From positions 682,001-746,000 of the forward strand of contig NZ_JAJVKW010000003.1 in NCBI RefSeq assembly GCF_024198255.1: a stretch of 64,000 bases of DNA, given 5' to 3'. The stretch comes from Myxococcus guangdongensis. GTDB taxonomy: Bacteria > Myxococcota > Myxococcia > Myxococcales > Myxococcaceae. This document shows positions 51,063-61,097 of the stretch, one piece after another (the stretch's first letter is position 1; every line of letters begins with the position of its first letter). The notes beneath the pieces were generated by a model that searched no databases, was not told the DNA's origin, and saw only the letters and a program-made list of their open reading frames with translations. Position numbers and translations under genes: made by a program.

Positions 51063-52397
51063 CTACTTCACGCAAGGCACCTGTCCACCGGCCTGCTTGT
51101 ACGCGCGGACGCGGCCGGCCAGGTGGCCGTTGTCGCTCTCCGGCGACGTCTGGCGTTCCTCACCCGCGCCGAAGGAGAAGCCCACGGAGTGCGCGGCCGC
51201 GAGCTCCGCGGTGTGCGAGAAGAAGTAGTCCACGCGGTTGTCCTTCCAGCGCGTGTTGTTGTTCGGCAGGCTCATGTTGCCCACCGGCAGCTGCCACCAG
51301 AAGTTCGGCTTGCCCAGCCGCTCGGAGATGGTGGCGGCCCAGGTGAAGGCCTGACGGAAGTGGGGCAGCTTGCGGTTGTCCACGTCCCACCACGTCTCCT
51401 CGCCGATGCTGTCGTAGAAGCCCGCGTCGCGGTCCGAGGCCTCCACGACGATGAAGTCCGTCTCCGCCGCGCCCAGCTTCGACAGGAAGTCGGCCACCTT
51501 GCGTGCCTCGGCCGCGATGTCGAAGGAAGCGTTGGTGTTGAGGTACACGTCGACGCGCGTCGACCAGGGGCTCGCGTGCAGGCTCACCTTCGCGTTCGGC
51601 GCGTACTTGCGCGCCATCGCAATCATGCAGCGGCTCAGGCCCGACGCGGTGTTCGCCATGCCCGCGCAGTCCGTGTTGTTGGCGCTCGCCACCTGCGCGG
51701 GCACCGAGTCCGGATTGCCGTTGGAGAAGAACTGGAGATAGCCCCACAGGTCCGGCTCCAGGTGGAGCAGGGCGCGCGCGCTGCCCACCTGCTGCAGCGT
51801 GAAGCGATAGTCCGCGAAGTAGCGCCGCATCACCGCCGCGTCGTTGAGCGCCGTGAGCTGCTGCTCGCCCTCGCCCGAGGGGCCCACGCTGCCCAACAGC
51901 TGCTGGTAGTACGTGATGAACGGGAGCTGCTGCCGCCCCGCCGCGCGCGAGACGAAGCCGCGGATGTAGTCCCCCGGCGGCTGCGACAAGTCCTGCCAGC
52001 ACCCCCACCACGCGCACGCGCCATTCGAGCAGGACGCGCCTCCCGCGTTGCAGCCCGACGTGCATGACGTGCACACGTTGTTCGAGTCCACCAGCCCGCT
52101 GGCGATGTACAGGTAGTGCACGTCGAACGGCGCGCTGGCCGCGGTGCTGTCCTCCATCTGCGCGCCCACCAGCAGCCGGTCCTCGCCCAGCGACTCCAGG
52201 AACGCCTCTCCCGGGCAGTCACCGCTGGCCGTGCCACCGCCATCCGGTGAGCCGCCCCCGCCGTCGGGATTGTTCGTCCCCGCATCCCCCGTGGGTGTTT
52301 TTCCGTCGTCATCCGAGCTGGAGCACCCACCCAGCACCGCGAGGGACAAGCTGACCACCACCAGCCGCTTCCGCCACATCGAGCAGGGCATGTGCAT
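51063..52397 (-). CDS. Secreted lipoprotein, possible TIM-barrel hydrolase
   Basis: A 444-residue protein. Three in-frame ATGs (52397, 52391, 52379) precede a lipoprotein signal (LVVVSLSLAVLGGCSSSDDD). An Asp/Gly/Pro-rich low-complexity linker (about 27-60) is typical of myxobacterial surface lipoproteins. The main domain has alternating strands and helices with Cys pairs (CTSCTSGCNAGGASCSNGAC), ARALLHLEPDLWGYLQFF, KVSLHASPWSTRVDVYLN, TDFIVVEASDRDAGFY and GKPNFWWQLPVGNMS. This resembles glycoside-hydrolase-like barrels, with acidic residues at strand ends (HLEPD, VVEASDRD). No family is certain. Confidence 0.72.
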   Translation of the reverse strand: MHMPCSMWRKRLVVVSLSLAVLGGCSSSDDDGKTPTGDAGTNNPDGGGGSPDGGGTASGDCPGEAFLESLGEDRLLVGAQMEDSTAASAPFDVHYLYIASGLVDSNNVCTSCTSGCNAGGASCSNGACAWWGCWQDLSQPPGDYIRGFVSRAAGRQQLPFITYYQQLLGSVGPSGEGEQQLTALNDAAVMRRYFADYRFTLQQVGSARALLHLEPDLWGYLQFFSNGNPDSVPAQVASANNTDCAGMANTASGLSRCMIAMARKYAPNAKVSLHASPWSTRVDVYLNTNASFDIAAEARKVADFLSKLGAAETDFIVVEASDRDAGFYDSIGEETWWDVDNRKLPHFRQAFTWAATISERLGKPNFWWQLPVGNMSLPNNNTRWKDNRVDYFFSHTAELAAAHSVGFSFGAGEERQTSPESDNGHLAGRVRAYKQAGGQVPCVK

Positions 52398-52635
52398 GCG
52401 CCACGGACGCTAGCCCGACGCGCCGCGTGAGCCTCAAGTCCCTTGGACTCCAGGACAGCACCCGCCCTCATGGCGCCCATTCAGCTCGACGCCAAAAGTC
52501 TGTCAGTCCTTCAATTCAAGAAATTCTTGAGGCGTGAGGCAGGGGCCGGGTAGACGAGAGGGTTCCCCCCTGCCGGGCCCGCTGGGAGGCGAGGGCTTCA
52601 CTCGCGGGCACGGCGCATCTCCCCTCGAGGCCGTG

Positions 52636-53691
52636 ATGAAGACGCGACTGTGGTGGCTCCTGGTGCCCGCGCTGTTGGCGGTTGGCTGTGGCGCTGTCGA
52701 AGAGGCGCAGGACGAGTTCGTCGACGAGCTGACCGGACAGGTGTTGCAGCGAGCCACGGTGAAGTACGACATGCACCGGCTGCTGGAGGACGACAACCTC
52801 CTGGGCCACCAGTGGATCACCACCGAGCAGGTGCAGGCCTTCCTGACGCAGCAGGGCTCGTACCTGGCCACGTATCGGGACCCGGCCTTCAGCAACAAGA
52901 CGGCGGCGGCGCTCATCGTCGAGCGCTCCAAGGCGTCTGGCATCAGCCCGCTGTACATGCTCGCGCGCATCCAGGTGGAGTCCAGCCTGGTGCAGAGCGG
53001 CACCTCCAACAACCTGAGCAAGGCGACCGGCTGTGGTTGTCCCGACAGCAGCGGGTGTGATGCGCAATACGTGGGCTTCGGGAAGCAGATTGATTGCTCG
53101 GCGAAGAAGCTGCGCGGCTACTTCACGGACCTGGACGCGGGGCGGGCCACCGTCTCCGGCTGGAAGGTGGGCACGGCGAAGTCGACGTTGGACCCGTGCT
53201 CGGTGAAGCCGACCAACAAGGCCACCGCGGCGCTCTACACGTACACGCCCTGGGTGGGCGCGTACGCGACGCAGTGTGGCCGCGCGACGGTGGGCGGCTC
53301 GTCGCTGGTGTCGGTCATCTACCACCGGTACGCGGACGGCGGCTTCAACTGGGGCGCCCCGACGTCCACGGGCTGCGTGTCGGAGACGGCGGGCACGACG
53401 GTGCCGGAGCTCGGCTGCGTGCAGAGCTCGTCCGACGCGATGTGGCGGCAGTGCGTCTCCGGCGTCTTCACCGCGGGCAGCACCACGCGCCCCACCACCT
53501 GCACCCAGGCGTGGCCGTGGTGCTCCTCCGCCACGCTGGGCCGCTCGGTGCCCGCGCGCACCTGCGTGCAGTCCTCGTCCAACCAGGAGTGGAGCCAGTG
53601 CGGCGTGGGCGGCGCGTGGGTGAGCTCGCCCATGGCGCCCAACAGCGGCGCGGGGCCGGTGGGCGCGTGCTTCGAGATGTACTGGCTGTAG
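52636..53691 (+). CDS. Lipoprotein with lysozyme/transglycosylase-like domain
   Basis: A 351-residue protein. The lipoprotein signal is WWLLVPALLAVGCGAVEE (lipobox Cys about 18). Residues about 40-240 hold a helical domain with SGISPLYMLARIQVESSLVQ, the pattern of goose-type or NAG-lysozyme folds in which the Glu of QVES would be catalytic. KLRGYFTDLDAGRATVSGWK and VGGSSLVSVIYHRYADGGFN follow. The C-terminal part has two Cys-rich repeats with CVQSSSDAMWRQCV and CVQSSSNQEWSQCG, probably wall- or sugar-binding. A surface enzyme that cuts peptidoglycan would fit a predator. The activity is inferred. Confidence 0.75.
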   Translation: MKTRLWWLLVPALLAVGCGAVEEAQDEFVDELTGQVLQRATVKYDMHRLLEDDNLLGHQWITTEQVQAFLTQQGSYLATYRDPAFSNKTAAALIVERSKASGISPLYMLARIQVESSLVQSGTSNNLSKATGCGCPDSSGCDAQYVGFGKQIDCSAKKLRGYFTDLDAGRATVSGWKVGTAKSTLDPCSVKPTNKATAALYTYTPWVGAYATQCGRATVGGSSLVSVIYHRYADGGFNWGAPTSTGCVSETAGTTVPELGCVQSSSDAMWRQCVSGVFTAGSTTRPTTCTQAWPWCSSATLGRSVPARTCVQSSSNQEWSQCGVGGAWVSSPMAPNSGAGPVGACFEMYWL

Positions 53692-53693
53692 CC

Positions 53694-53709
53694 CCCTCGC
53701 GCGCGAGGG
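53694..53709. terminator. Palindromic hairpin between convergent genes
   Basis: CCCTCGCGCGCGAGGG is a perfect 16-bp palindrome between the stop at 53691 and the convergent TamB stop at 53716. It can form a hairpin on either transcript. Confidence 0.6.
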
Positions 53710-53715
53710 CGGCCC

Positions 53716-56700
53716 TCAGTACTCGTTGGTCCAGATGAGGTCGAGGCCGCCCGAGCGGGCGTCGCCGTACTGTCCTTCCAGACTCCAGCGCGGTCCGAAC
53801 TGGTACTCGAAGCGGACCGCGTTGGAGTTCTCTCCCTGTTGGATGTTGGCGCCCACCCGTCCGGTGTAGCCGACGTAGATTTTGTCGGTGACGTAGGTGC
53901 CCACCTCCAGCTTGGTGCCGGCGATGCCCGCGCCGCCCGCTTCAATCGAGAGCACGTCCAACGGCAGCTTCGCGGCCAGCGCCTTGCGCGCCTCGTTGGC
54001 CACCAGCGAGCCCACCACGGAGGCCGCCTGCGCGCTGGCCGTCATGGACGCGCCGGAGCCTCGCTCCAGCGTGCGTCGGCCGGTGGCGAGCAGCGTGTAG
54101 ATTTCGGACTCGGGCAGGGGCGGCTCGCTCGTGGGCTTCAGGGTGATGTCGCGGCCCTGGCCCCGGATGGTGACGTACACCGTGATGTTGGAGCTCTCCG
54201 CGCGGTGCTCCGCGGTGACATTGATGTACGGGACGGTGGGCGGGCCGGTGAAGCTCACCAGGCTGTCGCGCTGCACGTCGAAGCGGCGGCCCAGCACGTC
54301 CACGCGGCCGCGCAGCACGCGCACCTGACCGAAGAGGCGCGCCACGTCGGTGTACTCGACGCGGAAGTCCTCCGACAGGCCCAGCTCCACGTTGAGGTCG
54401 CTGCCCTTCACCCAGATGTTGCGCGGCGCGTTCACGTTCACCCAGTACGCGCGCTGGGGCTTCGTCTCGTCGCCCGACTCCAAATCCTCCTCCGCGTCGG
54501 CGGGAGTCGGAGGCGTCGTGGACGGGCCCGCGGGGGCCTCGGGTTCGGGGTCTCCGGGCGAGGGCTGCTGGGGCTGCTTGCGCTTGCGCCGCTCGAGCGG
54601 CTGACCGTTGCGCACGAGCACCACGTCGCCGGGGCGCTCCAGGTCCTGGAGGTCCTTGCGCTTGGCCTCCGGCAGCTCGACGGTGGCCTCCGGCACGGAG
54701 ACGTTGCGCAGGTTGACGAGCCGCTCGGAGATGGTGCCCTCCACCTTCGCGCGCAGGCTCAGCACCGCCATCAACTGGTCGTCGAAGACGATGGGGAAGT
54801 CGCGGGCGCGGAGCGGGTAGGGATTGTCCTGGGGGCTGGTCAGCTCGTACTCGCCCCGCGAGTTGCGCGTGGCCGTCAGCGGCGCGTCCAGCCACACGGT
54901 GCCGCCGCCGGCCTTCATGGACAGCGTGTTGATGGCCATGCGCTCCTGGCTGGCCTCCAGCGCGAGCTGGATGTCGCGGTACTCGCCCAGCCCCATCAGC
55001 GCGAGCTTGCCGTCCTTCCACTTCATCGACCCCTGGAAGGTGGGCACCGCGAGCGTGCCCGAGAGCTTCGCGTCCGCCTGAATCAGTCCGCCGATGCTGC
55101 GCAGCATCTCCGCCGCGCCGGACAGGAACGACGGGTCGAAGTCCTTCGCCTGCAGCGTCACCTCCATGGGCGCGCGCGAGGTGTCCAGGCCGCGTCGAAT
55201 CGCGGGCAGCGACACGTCCAGCCCCAGGCCGCCGTCCACCATCAGCGTGCCGCCCGAGGGCGCGGTGAGCAGCACGTCGAACTTGGAGCGCGCGTCCTGA
55301 TAGCCGTACTGCAACCGCGCCTGGCCCAGCGCCAGCGCGCCCATGCCCAGCTTCTGCACGCCCGCGGTCAGCTCCATGCGCGGCGCGTCCAGCGTGCCTC
55401 GCGCGGCCAGCTCCACCGACAGCTCGCCCTGCAAGCCCTTCTGGGACGACGGCGCGCCCGTCTTCTGCGCGCGCTCACTCGTCGCGCGCGCCTTGGCCAC
55501 GCCGGGCAGCTGCTGGAGCGCCACCGGGCCCAGCCGGCCCTTGAGCTGGAAGGGGATGTGTCCGTAGACCTCCTGGTCCTGCAGCGCGCCCAGCGGCGCG
55601 TCCAACGTGAGGTCCAGCTGCGCCAGGGGCCCGTCCTCGCGCTGCGCGGCCAGCGTCACGCGCACGTCCTGGTCGTCGCCCACCACGCCCAGCTGGCTGT
55701 TCATCGGCGGCAGCCCGTACGCGGTGAGCCCCACGCCCAGCACGCTCAGGCGCGCCTGCGGCACCAGCGCGGAGCCGGTGAGGTTGAGCTGCACGGACAC
55801 GTTGCCGCCGGGCCGCTGCAGTCCGCCCACGCCCTCGAACTGGGCCAGGGGCAGCTCCGCCACGCGCGCCTCCAGGTCCACCGACGCGGAGAGGAGGTCC
55901 TCCGCCCGAGGCGGCCGCGCCAGCATCCCGCCCACCGTGAAGGGCGTGCGCAGCACCACGTAGGTCTGCTGGGTGCCCAGGCCGCGCACGTCCAGGCGCG
56001 CGTCCAGCGTGCCGTCCTCCTTGTCGGAGGCCGCGCGCAGGTCGAAGTCCAGCGGGGCCTTCAAGGCGAAGCCCGGGGGCGGCGCGCTGTAGTTCACCTG
56101 CTGGCCGCGCAGCACGAAGTCCAGGCGCGGGTCCCTCGCGGTGCCGTCCACCACGAGCTGGGCGGACACGGTGCCGCTCACCGGCTCCGGCCGCTCGAGC
56201 AGCTTCATCACCCCCGCCAGGTCAACGCCCTCGAGGTTCGCCTTGAGCGACAGCGTGTCCTTGCGCCGCTTCAACACGCCCTGCACGGGCACGTCGAAGC
56301 TCGCGGTGAGCTTCGCCACCGGCAGGCCCGCCGAGAGCGTGCCCTGCGCGCGGTCCTTCACGTACGTCGCGTCCACCGCGAGCTGCAGGTCCTCGTAGCC
56401 CTGCGCGCGCCCGTCGCTCCAGCTCAGCTTCACCTGCGCGTCCGGACGCGGCAGCTTGCCCTGCGCGGTGACGAAGCCCGACACCGTGCCGCCCAGCCCC
56501 AACGACTCCGGCACCGCGACGCGCGGCAACAGCGACAGGTCCACCGCGTCCAGGTCCACGCGCGCCGTCAGTCGCTCGTTGACCAGCAGGGCGCGCACGC
56601 CCAGCGCCTGTCCCCCCGCGGCGAGCCGCAGCGCGGGCTCCACCTCCACCTTGCCCCCGCCGAAGCCCACGTGCGTGGGGCCCTGCAGCTTCCACGTCGC

Positions 56701-58428
56701 CTCCGGCCACGACAGCGTCAGCGCCTGCAGCTCCAGCCCCATGCCGTCGTCGTCCACGAGCCCCGCGAGCGTCAGCCCCAGCGCGGTGTCCCCCATGACG
56801 CGCACGCTGGCCTCCAGGCGGCGCTCCTCGGTGGCGATGCCCACGGACACGTCGCGGAACAGGCGCTCGCCCACCTTCAGCACGCCAATCACCAGCGTCG
56901 CGTCGGTCGTCAGCGGGCGGGTGGCGTCCGGCACCTCCGCGTTCAGCGTGAGGTTTCGAATCGCGTAGTCGCCATACGTCAGCGAGGTGAAGTTGCCCTG
57001 CGCCACCACGCCGGGCGCGCGCACGGGGCCCTCCACCTTGAACTCGAGCGTGCCGCTGCCGGAGATGGGCGGCACCGCGCCGGGCATCAGCTTCGTCAGC
57101 GAGTCGGACAGCAGGGCCAGGTTGCCCGCCGTCAGCCCGCCGTCGATGCGCACCGCCTTCGTCGTGCCCTGGCCCTTGGCCTGGAGCGAGGCGCCCGGCA
57201 CCAGCACCAGCAGCCGCGACAGCGTGTACTGCCCATCCTTCGCCTTCGCGTGCAGCTCCACGGGCCCCAGCGGCTGGCCCTTGAAGCGCGACGGCGACAC
57301 GGTGAGGTCCACCTCGCCGTCGAGCGTCTCCAGGCTGGTGCCGCCGCCCTTCGCGCTCAGGTCCGCGGACAGGCTCGTCTTCGGCCCCTCGGCCACCAGC
57401 GCGGACAGGTCCACGCCGCGCAACTTCACGGTGACGCCGCGGGTGCGCAGCCGCTCCAGGTCCACGTCGCCCTTCAATTCGAGCGTCGCGTCCGCCGCCT
57501 TGCCGGACAGCTCCGCCTGGGCCAGCTCCCCATCGAGCCCCGCCGTGCCCTCCACGTGCACGGGCACCAGGAGGGGCCACGAGGGCACGAAGCCGCGCGG
57601 CAGCTCCGGCGGCACGGTGAGCTTGCGCACCACCAGGTCCGCCTTCATGGCGCCAGGAGGCTGGCCGGGCGGCGTCTGGGGCGGGAGCTGGGCCTTGGCG
57701 CTCGCGTCCAGCAGGAGCCCCGCGAGGTCGAGCTTCACGTCCGCGTCCAGCGCGCCCTCCTCGCCGCCGCCCTTGAGGCTCAGCTTCACGGGGCCCTTCG
57801 TCGGTTGCGTCAGGGCCGCGGTGGCTTCCAGCGTCGCGCCGAAGCCCTGCGTCGCCGCGGCGAAGTGTCCGGAGGCCTTCGCGTCCAGGTCCTCCAGCCG
57901 CGCGTGCCGCTCGCCGCCGTCCTCCAGCTCCTGGCGGAAGTCGACGTAGCCGTCCTGGAGCACCAGCTCGTCCAGGTCCACGCGCAGCTTGCCGCGCGGG
58001 CCGGGCGGCTCCTCGGGCTTGGGCACGCGGGGCGCGATCGCGCGCGACAGGTTCAACCCGCGCTCGTCCTGCGCCAGGTAGAGGCGGGGCGCCTCGATGC
58101 GGGCCTCCGTCAACCGGACCTGCTGCTGGATGAGCCCCCCCAGCCGCACGCGGGCCTCGACGCGGGCAATCTCCGCGACCAGCTCGCCCTCGGGGTCATA
58201 CAGCTTCACCCCGGTGAGCACCGCGCCCGGCGGCGCCAGGTCCAGCCCGCCGATTTCGAGCCGCCCGGAGAACTGCTCGTTGGCAATCTGCAGCCCCTTG
58301 CCCACCAGGAAGCGCTCGCCCGGCGCGGACGTCGCCCAGACGAGCGCGCCCACCACGGCGAGCACGATGAAGGCCAGGCCGCCCAGCAGCCCCCACAGCA
58401 GTCGTCGCCCCCAGCGTCGCCGACTCAA
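53716..58428 (-). CDS. tamB: TamB-like translocation and assembly module protein
   Basis: A 1570-residue protein. I start at the TTG at 58428: it follows GGAGAGG by 4 bp and overlaps the upstream gene's stop (TTGA), while an in-frame GTG at 58461 has no site. One N-terminal inner-membrane helix (LLWGLLGGLAFIVLAVVGAL) is followed by a very long run of AsmA/TamB-like beta strands. The C-terminal DUF490 domain (about 1230-1570) has YWVNVNAPRNIWVKGSDLNV, VLGRRFDVQRDSLVSFTGPP, YVTIRGQGRDITLKPTSEPP and SEIYTLLATGR. TamB bridges the envelope and moves phospholipids or assists outer-membrane proteins with TamA, encoded just upstream. Confidence 0.93.
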   Translation of the reverse strand: MSRRRWGRRLLWGLLGGLAFIVLAVVGALVWATSAPGERFLVGKGLQIANEQFSGRLEIGGLDLAPPGAVLTGVKLYDPEGELVAEIARVEARVRLGGLIQQQVRLTEARIEAPRLYLAQDERGLNLSRAIAPRVPKPEEPPGPRGKLRVDLDELVLQDGYVDFRQELEDGGERHARLEDLDAKASGHFAAATQGFGATLEATAALTQPTKGPVKLSLKGGGEEGALDADVKLDLAGLLLDASAKAQLPPQTPPGQPPGAMKADLVVRKLTVPPELPRGFVPSWPLLVPVHVEGTAGLDGELAQAELSGKAADATLELKGDVDLERLRTRGVTVKLRGVDLSALVAEGPKTSLSADLSAKGGGTSLETLDGEVDLTVSPSRFKGQPLGPVELHAKAKDGQYTLSRLLVLVPGASLQAKGQGTTKAVRIDGGLTAGNLALLSDSLTKLMPGAVPPISGSGTLEFKVEGPVRAPGVVAQGNFTSLTYGDYAIRNLTLNAEVPDATRPLTTDATLVIGVLKVGERLFRDVSVGIATEERRLEASVRVMGDTALGLTLAGLVDDDGMGLELQALTLSWPEATWKLQGPTHVGFGGGKVEVEPALRLAAGGQALGVRALLVNERLTARVDLDAVDLSLLPRVAVPESLGLGGTVSGFVTAQGKLPRPDAQVKLSWSDGRAQGYEDLQLAVDATYVKDRAQGTLSAGLPVAKLTASFDVPVQGVLKRRKDTLSLKANLEGVDLAGVMKLLERPEPVSGTVSAQLVVDGTARDPRLDFVLRGQQVNYSAPPPGFALKAPLDFDLRAASDKEDGTLDARLDVRGLGTQQTYVVLRTPFTVGGMLARPPRAEDLLSASVDLEARVAELPLAQFEGVGGLQRPGGNVSVQLNLTGSALVPQARLSVLGVGLTAYGLPPMNSQLGVVGDDQDVRVTLAAQREDGPLAQLDLTLDAPLGALQDQEVYGHIPFQLKGRLGPVALQQLPGVAKARATSERAQKTGAPSSQKGLQGELSVELAARGTLDAPRMELTAGVQKLGMGALALGQARLQYGYQDARSKFDVLLTAPSGGTLMVDGGLGLDVSLPAIRRGLDTSRAPMEVTLQAKDFDPSFLSGAAEMLRSIGGLIQADAKLSGTLAVPTFQGSMKWKDGKLALMGLGEYRDIQLALEASQERMAINTLSMKAGGGTVWLDAPLTATRNSRGEYELTSPQDNPYPLRARDFPIVFDDQLMAVLSLRAKVEGTISERLVNLRNVSVPEATVELPEAKRKDLQDLERPGDVVLVRNGQPLERRKRKQPQQPSPGDPEPEAPAGPSTTPPTPADAEEDLESGDETKPQRAYWVNVNAPRNIWVKGSDLNVELGLSEDFRVEYTDVARLFGQVRVLRGRVDVLGRRFDVQRDSLVSFTGPPTVPYINVTAEHRAESSNITVYVTIRGQGRDITLKPTSEPPLPESEIYTLLATGRRTLERGSGASMTASAQAASVVGSLVANEARKALAAKLPLDVLSIEAGGAGIAGTKLEVGTYVTDKIYVGYTGRVGANIQQGENSNAVRFEYQFGPRWSLEGQYGDARSGGLDLIWTNEY

Positions 58429-60557
58429 AACGCCTCTCCAATCGACAGGTGCAGCGCGCACTGTCCGTCAGGGGCTCCCGCGAAGGTCGCCTGCCGGGAG
58501 GTGGGTCCATCCGGCTTCCACTTGCTGCCGATGCCGAAGCATCCACCGGAGGACGGATAGATGTACCCCGGCGTGGCCACGGGCAATCCCTGGCCCAGAT
58601 TCAGCCGCCGCGCGATGTCCAGGCGGATGGGGCCCACCACCGTCAGGTAGCGCAGCCCCATGCCCACCGCGTGGTAGTGCTCGGGACCGAACAGCCGCGG
58701 CCCGCGCGGCGAGTCGAAGCCCTCCACCCCCACCAGGCCCGAGTCCCAGAAGGCCGCCACCATGATGCTCTCGGTAATCTGGTAGCGCAGCTCCAGCGAG
58801 GTCTCGAACAGGCTGTTGCCGCCCACCGGCACCGTGTCCCACTCCTCGTTCTGCACCGGCGTGTCCGGGGTGCCGTCGCCGTTGGTGTCCTCCTGCTTCT
58901 CGAGCGCCGCCAGGGGCGACAGCCGCTGGCCGTTGAAGCCGCGCATGGACGTGGCGCCGCCGGAGAAGAAGCGCGTGACGATGGAGCTCTGCGAGTCCCC
59001 CGCGGGGTTGAGCGTGCCCATCCGCAGCTTGCCCGCCAGCACCAAGCGCTTCTCCTCGCCGAAGGAGCGGTAGAAGCGCAGGTCCGGCAACAGCCGCACG
59101 TAGGTGAAGTCACCCTGCAGGAAGCCGCCGCCCTTCTGCACGGACATGCTCACGTAGTAGCCGTCACGCGGCTCCACCGGGTCGTCGCGGCGGTCCCACG
59201 CGAAGGCGACCTCCAGAAAGCTGAGCGCCACGTCACACCGCGTCTGCCCCTCGCCGCAGCCGAGGATGACGGGCGGCACGCGCGAGTCCGCGCTCACCCG
59301 ACCCGACAGCTGGTACACCTGGAGGTTGTAGGACGGGAAGACGGAGAAGTTGCGGTGCGGCTGCCAGATGACGCCCGTCTGCAACCGGCCGCCGTAGAAG
59401 TCGTAGGCCTGCTCCAGGCCCTTCTCCAGCGTGAGCGAGGTCTGCTGGCGCAGGTCCCGGAAGAGGAAGCGCGGCTGCTCGTATTCGCCCGTCACCTCGA
59501 AGACGGGGCCCTGCTTGGACGTGCTCAGGATGTTGGGGATGAAGGCGTAACCGGCGCGTCCCCGCACCGTCACCCGGCGCAGGCCGCCCAGGAAGTTGCG
59601 GTGCGTCCACTCGCCCAGCGCGCGGACCTCCTGGCGCGCTGCGTCCACGCCGATACCACCACCCAGCCGCACCGAGCGGAACGGCGCCTCGCGCACGTCC
59701 ACGACGACGGGCACCGTGGCGGACTCCCGGTCTGGCGCGCCCCGCGTCACCTTCACCGCGCCGAACACACCCATGCGGAACACGCGCGCCTGCGCCTCCG
59801 CGAGCGACGTCTCGCTGTACCAGTCACCCTTCCTCAGCGCGCCCTGCACCTGCTCGATGATGCGGCGCGGGGGCACCTCGGGGTTGGCGTCCGTGGCCAC
59901 GAAGGTGTTGCCGAAGCGGTAGCGAAGCCCCGGCTTCACCTCGAGCCGCACCTGGGCCAGCCGCGTGTCCACGTCCACCTGCACCTCGCCCGACACCTCG
60001 GCCTCCGCGTAGCCCTGCTCGCGCAGCTGCTCCTGCATCGCGCCCTTGGACTCCTCCCACGGCCCCTCGCGGAAGATGTCGCCCTTCTTGAAGGGCAGCT
60101 TCGACTCGAGCCGCTCGCGGTGCTTGCCGCGCTCCTCCTCCGGCAGCGCCTGGAGCCCCTCGATGGTGATGTCACCGATGCGCGTGGGCTCACCCTCGTT
60201 CACCTCGACGATGAGCTCCACCGCGTCCTTGCCCTTGGGCTTCACCTCGCTGTCCACCACCTCCGCCTGGTAGTAGCCCTGGGCCTGGTAGTAGCGCTCG
60301 ATGCGGCGCAGGTCCGCCTGCCACGCGTTGGGGTCGAAGTAGTTGGGCCCGCCGAACGGCCAGAACGCCCACCACGGCGTCTGCGACGTGAGGATGCGGT
60401 CCTTGATGTCGCCCTCGCTCACCTGCTTCGTGCCCTCGATGTCGAGCTTGGCGACCTTGGGGCCCGGGGGCGGGGTGGACGTGGTGGCACAACCCGCCAT
60501 GCTCAGGAGCAGGGCGACGGTGGCGAGGCGGAGGAGTCGGAGCAGGTCAACGGCCAC
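58425..60557 (-). CDS. tamA: TamA/BamA-family outer-membrane protein
   Basis: A 710-residue protein. The GTG at 60557 gives a lipoprotein-like signal (LRLATVALLLSMAGCATTS). POTRA domains lie at about 35-330 (KVAKLDIEGTKQVSEGDIKD, TRIGDITIEGLQALPEEERG, YRFGNTFVATDANPEVPPRR, EAQARVFRMGVFGAVKVTRG). The 16-stranded barrel follows, with GEWTHRNFLGGLRRVTVRGR, the lid-loop signature FFSGGATSMRGFNGQRLSPL (VRGF/Y-type motif) and GMGLRYLTVVGPIRLDIA. Together with tamB (4-bp overlap) it forms the TAM system. A lipobox on a TamA homologue is unusual for proteobacteria but is seen in related groups. Confidence 0.9.
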   Translation of the reverse strand: MAVDLLRLLRLATVALLLSMAGCATTSTPPPGPKVAKLDIEGTKQVSEGDIKDRILTSQTPWWAFWPFGGPNYFDPNAWQADLRRIERYYQAQGYYQAEVVDSEVKPKGKDAVELIVEVNEGEPTRIGDITIEGLQALPEEERGKHRERLESKLPFKKGDIFREGPWEESKGAMQEQLREQGYAEAEVSGEVQVDVDTRLAQVRLEVKPGLRYRFGNTFVATDANPEVPPRRIIEQVQGALRKGDWYSETSLAEAQARVFRMGVFGAVKVTRGAPDRESATVPVVVDVREAPFRSVRLGGGIGVDAARQEVRALGEWTHRNFLGGLRRVTVRGRAGYAFIPNILSTSKQGPVFEVTGEYEQPRFLFRDLRQQTSLTLEKGLEQAYDFYGGRLQTGVIWQPHRNFSVFPSYNLQVYQLSGRVSADSRVPPVILGCGEGQTRCDVALSFLEVAFAWDRRDDPVEPRDGYYVSMSVQKGGGFLQGDFTYVRLLPDLRFYRSFGEEKRLVLAGKLRMGTLNPAGDSQSSIVTRFFSGGATSMRGFNGQRLSPLAALEKQEDTNGDGTPDTPVQNEEWDTVPVGGNSLFETSLELRYQITESIMVAAFWDSGLVGVEGFDSPRGPRLFGPEHYHAVGMGLRYLTVVGPIRLDIARRLNLGQGLPVATPGYIYPSSGGCFGIGSKWKPDGPTSRQATFAGAPDGQCALHLSIGEAF

Positions 60558-60723
60558 GGACTGTTCATACCCGGAAGGCAAGAGGGTCAGCGCGTCTTGT
60601 GGAGGACGACCTCCTCCCTTTGTCGCATTCCAACGTCTCGTCATCCCGGCCTCTGTCGGCAAGTCCTTGCTCGAAACACCTGGAGACGTGCAAGCCGCGC
60701 CAAGGTGCGCCAGATTGGGGCCC

Positions 60724-61032
60724 ATGCTCCTGTCCCGCCGAATCAGAGTCCTGGTGTTCTGCGTGGTGTCGGCGCTCGCCTCCGCCTGCGGCGTGGACGA
60801 CGACGAGGTCGTCAAGCTCCGAGAAGGTGAGAGCCTCGCGGACGCGGAATACTGCGGCTCCTTCGGCTGCGAGCAGATCTACGAGTTCTGCGCCGAGGTA
60901 TTCCTGGAATTCGGACGCTCTCCGCCCATCTGCGTCACCGAGGACGTCTGCGACAGGCTCGAGTGCGCCAACACCAACCGCCGCTGCGCCATCTTCGATG
61001 GCTTCCCCGGTCAGGTGAAGTGCATCGACTGA
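60724..61032 (+). CDS. Small Cys-rich lipoprotein
   Basis: A 102-residue protein. Signal VLVFCVVSALASACGVDDDE (lipobox Cys about 22). The mature part has eight further Cys: EYCGSFGCEQIYEFCAEV, PPICVTEDVCDRLECANTNRRCAIF and QVKCID. The spacing suggests four disulfides. It is divergent from tamA. No family recognised. Comparable in style, not in sequence, to the Cys-rich lipoprotein at 11.9 kb. Confidence 0.75.
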   Translation: MLLSRRIRVLVFCVVSALASACGVDDDEVVKLREGESLADAEYCGSFGCEQIYEFCAEVFLEFGRSPPICVTEDVCDRLECANTNRRCAIFDGFPGQVKCID

Positions 61033-61052
61033 AGGCGCGGCCGCTGCACCGC

Positions 61053-61076
61053 GCCCGGGTGCGAATCACCCCGGGC
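61053..61076. terminator. Hairpin between convergent genes
   Basis: GCCCGGGTG and CACCCCGGGC form a 9-bp stem with one bulge between the stops at 61032 and 61098. Confidence 0.5.
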
Positions 61077-61097
61077 ACGGCGGCGTGAGGGCGTGGT

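Noticed and set aside
53839-58560. A 1573-codon open frame on the plus strand
   Set aside because: Antisense to tamB; His/Arg/Ala-rich and featureless, while tamB shows clear domains.
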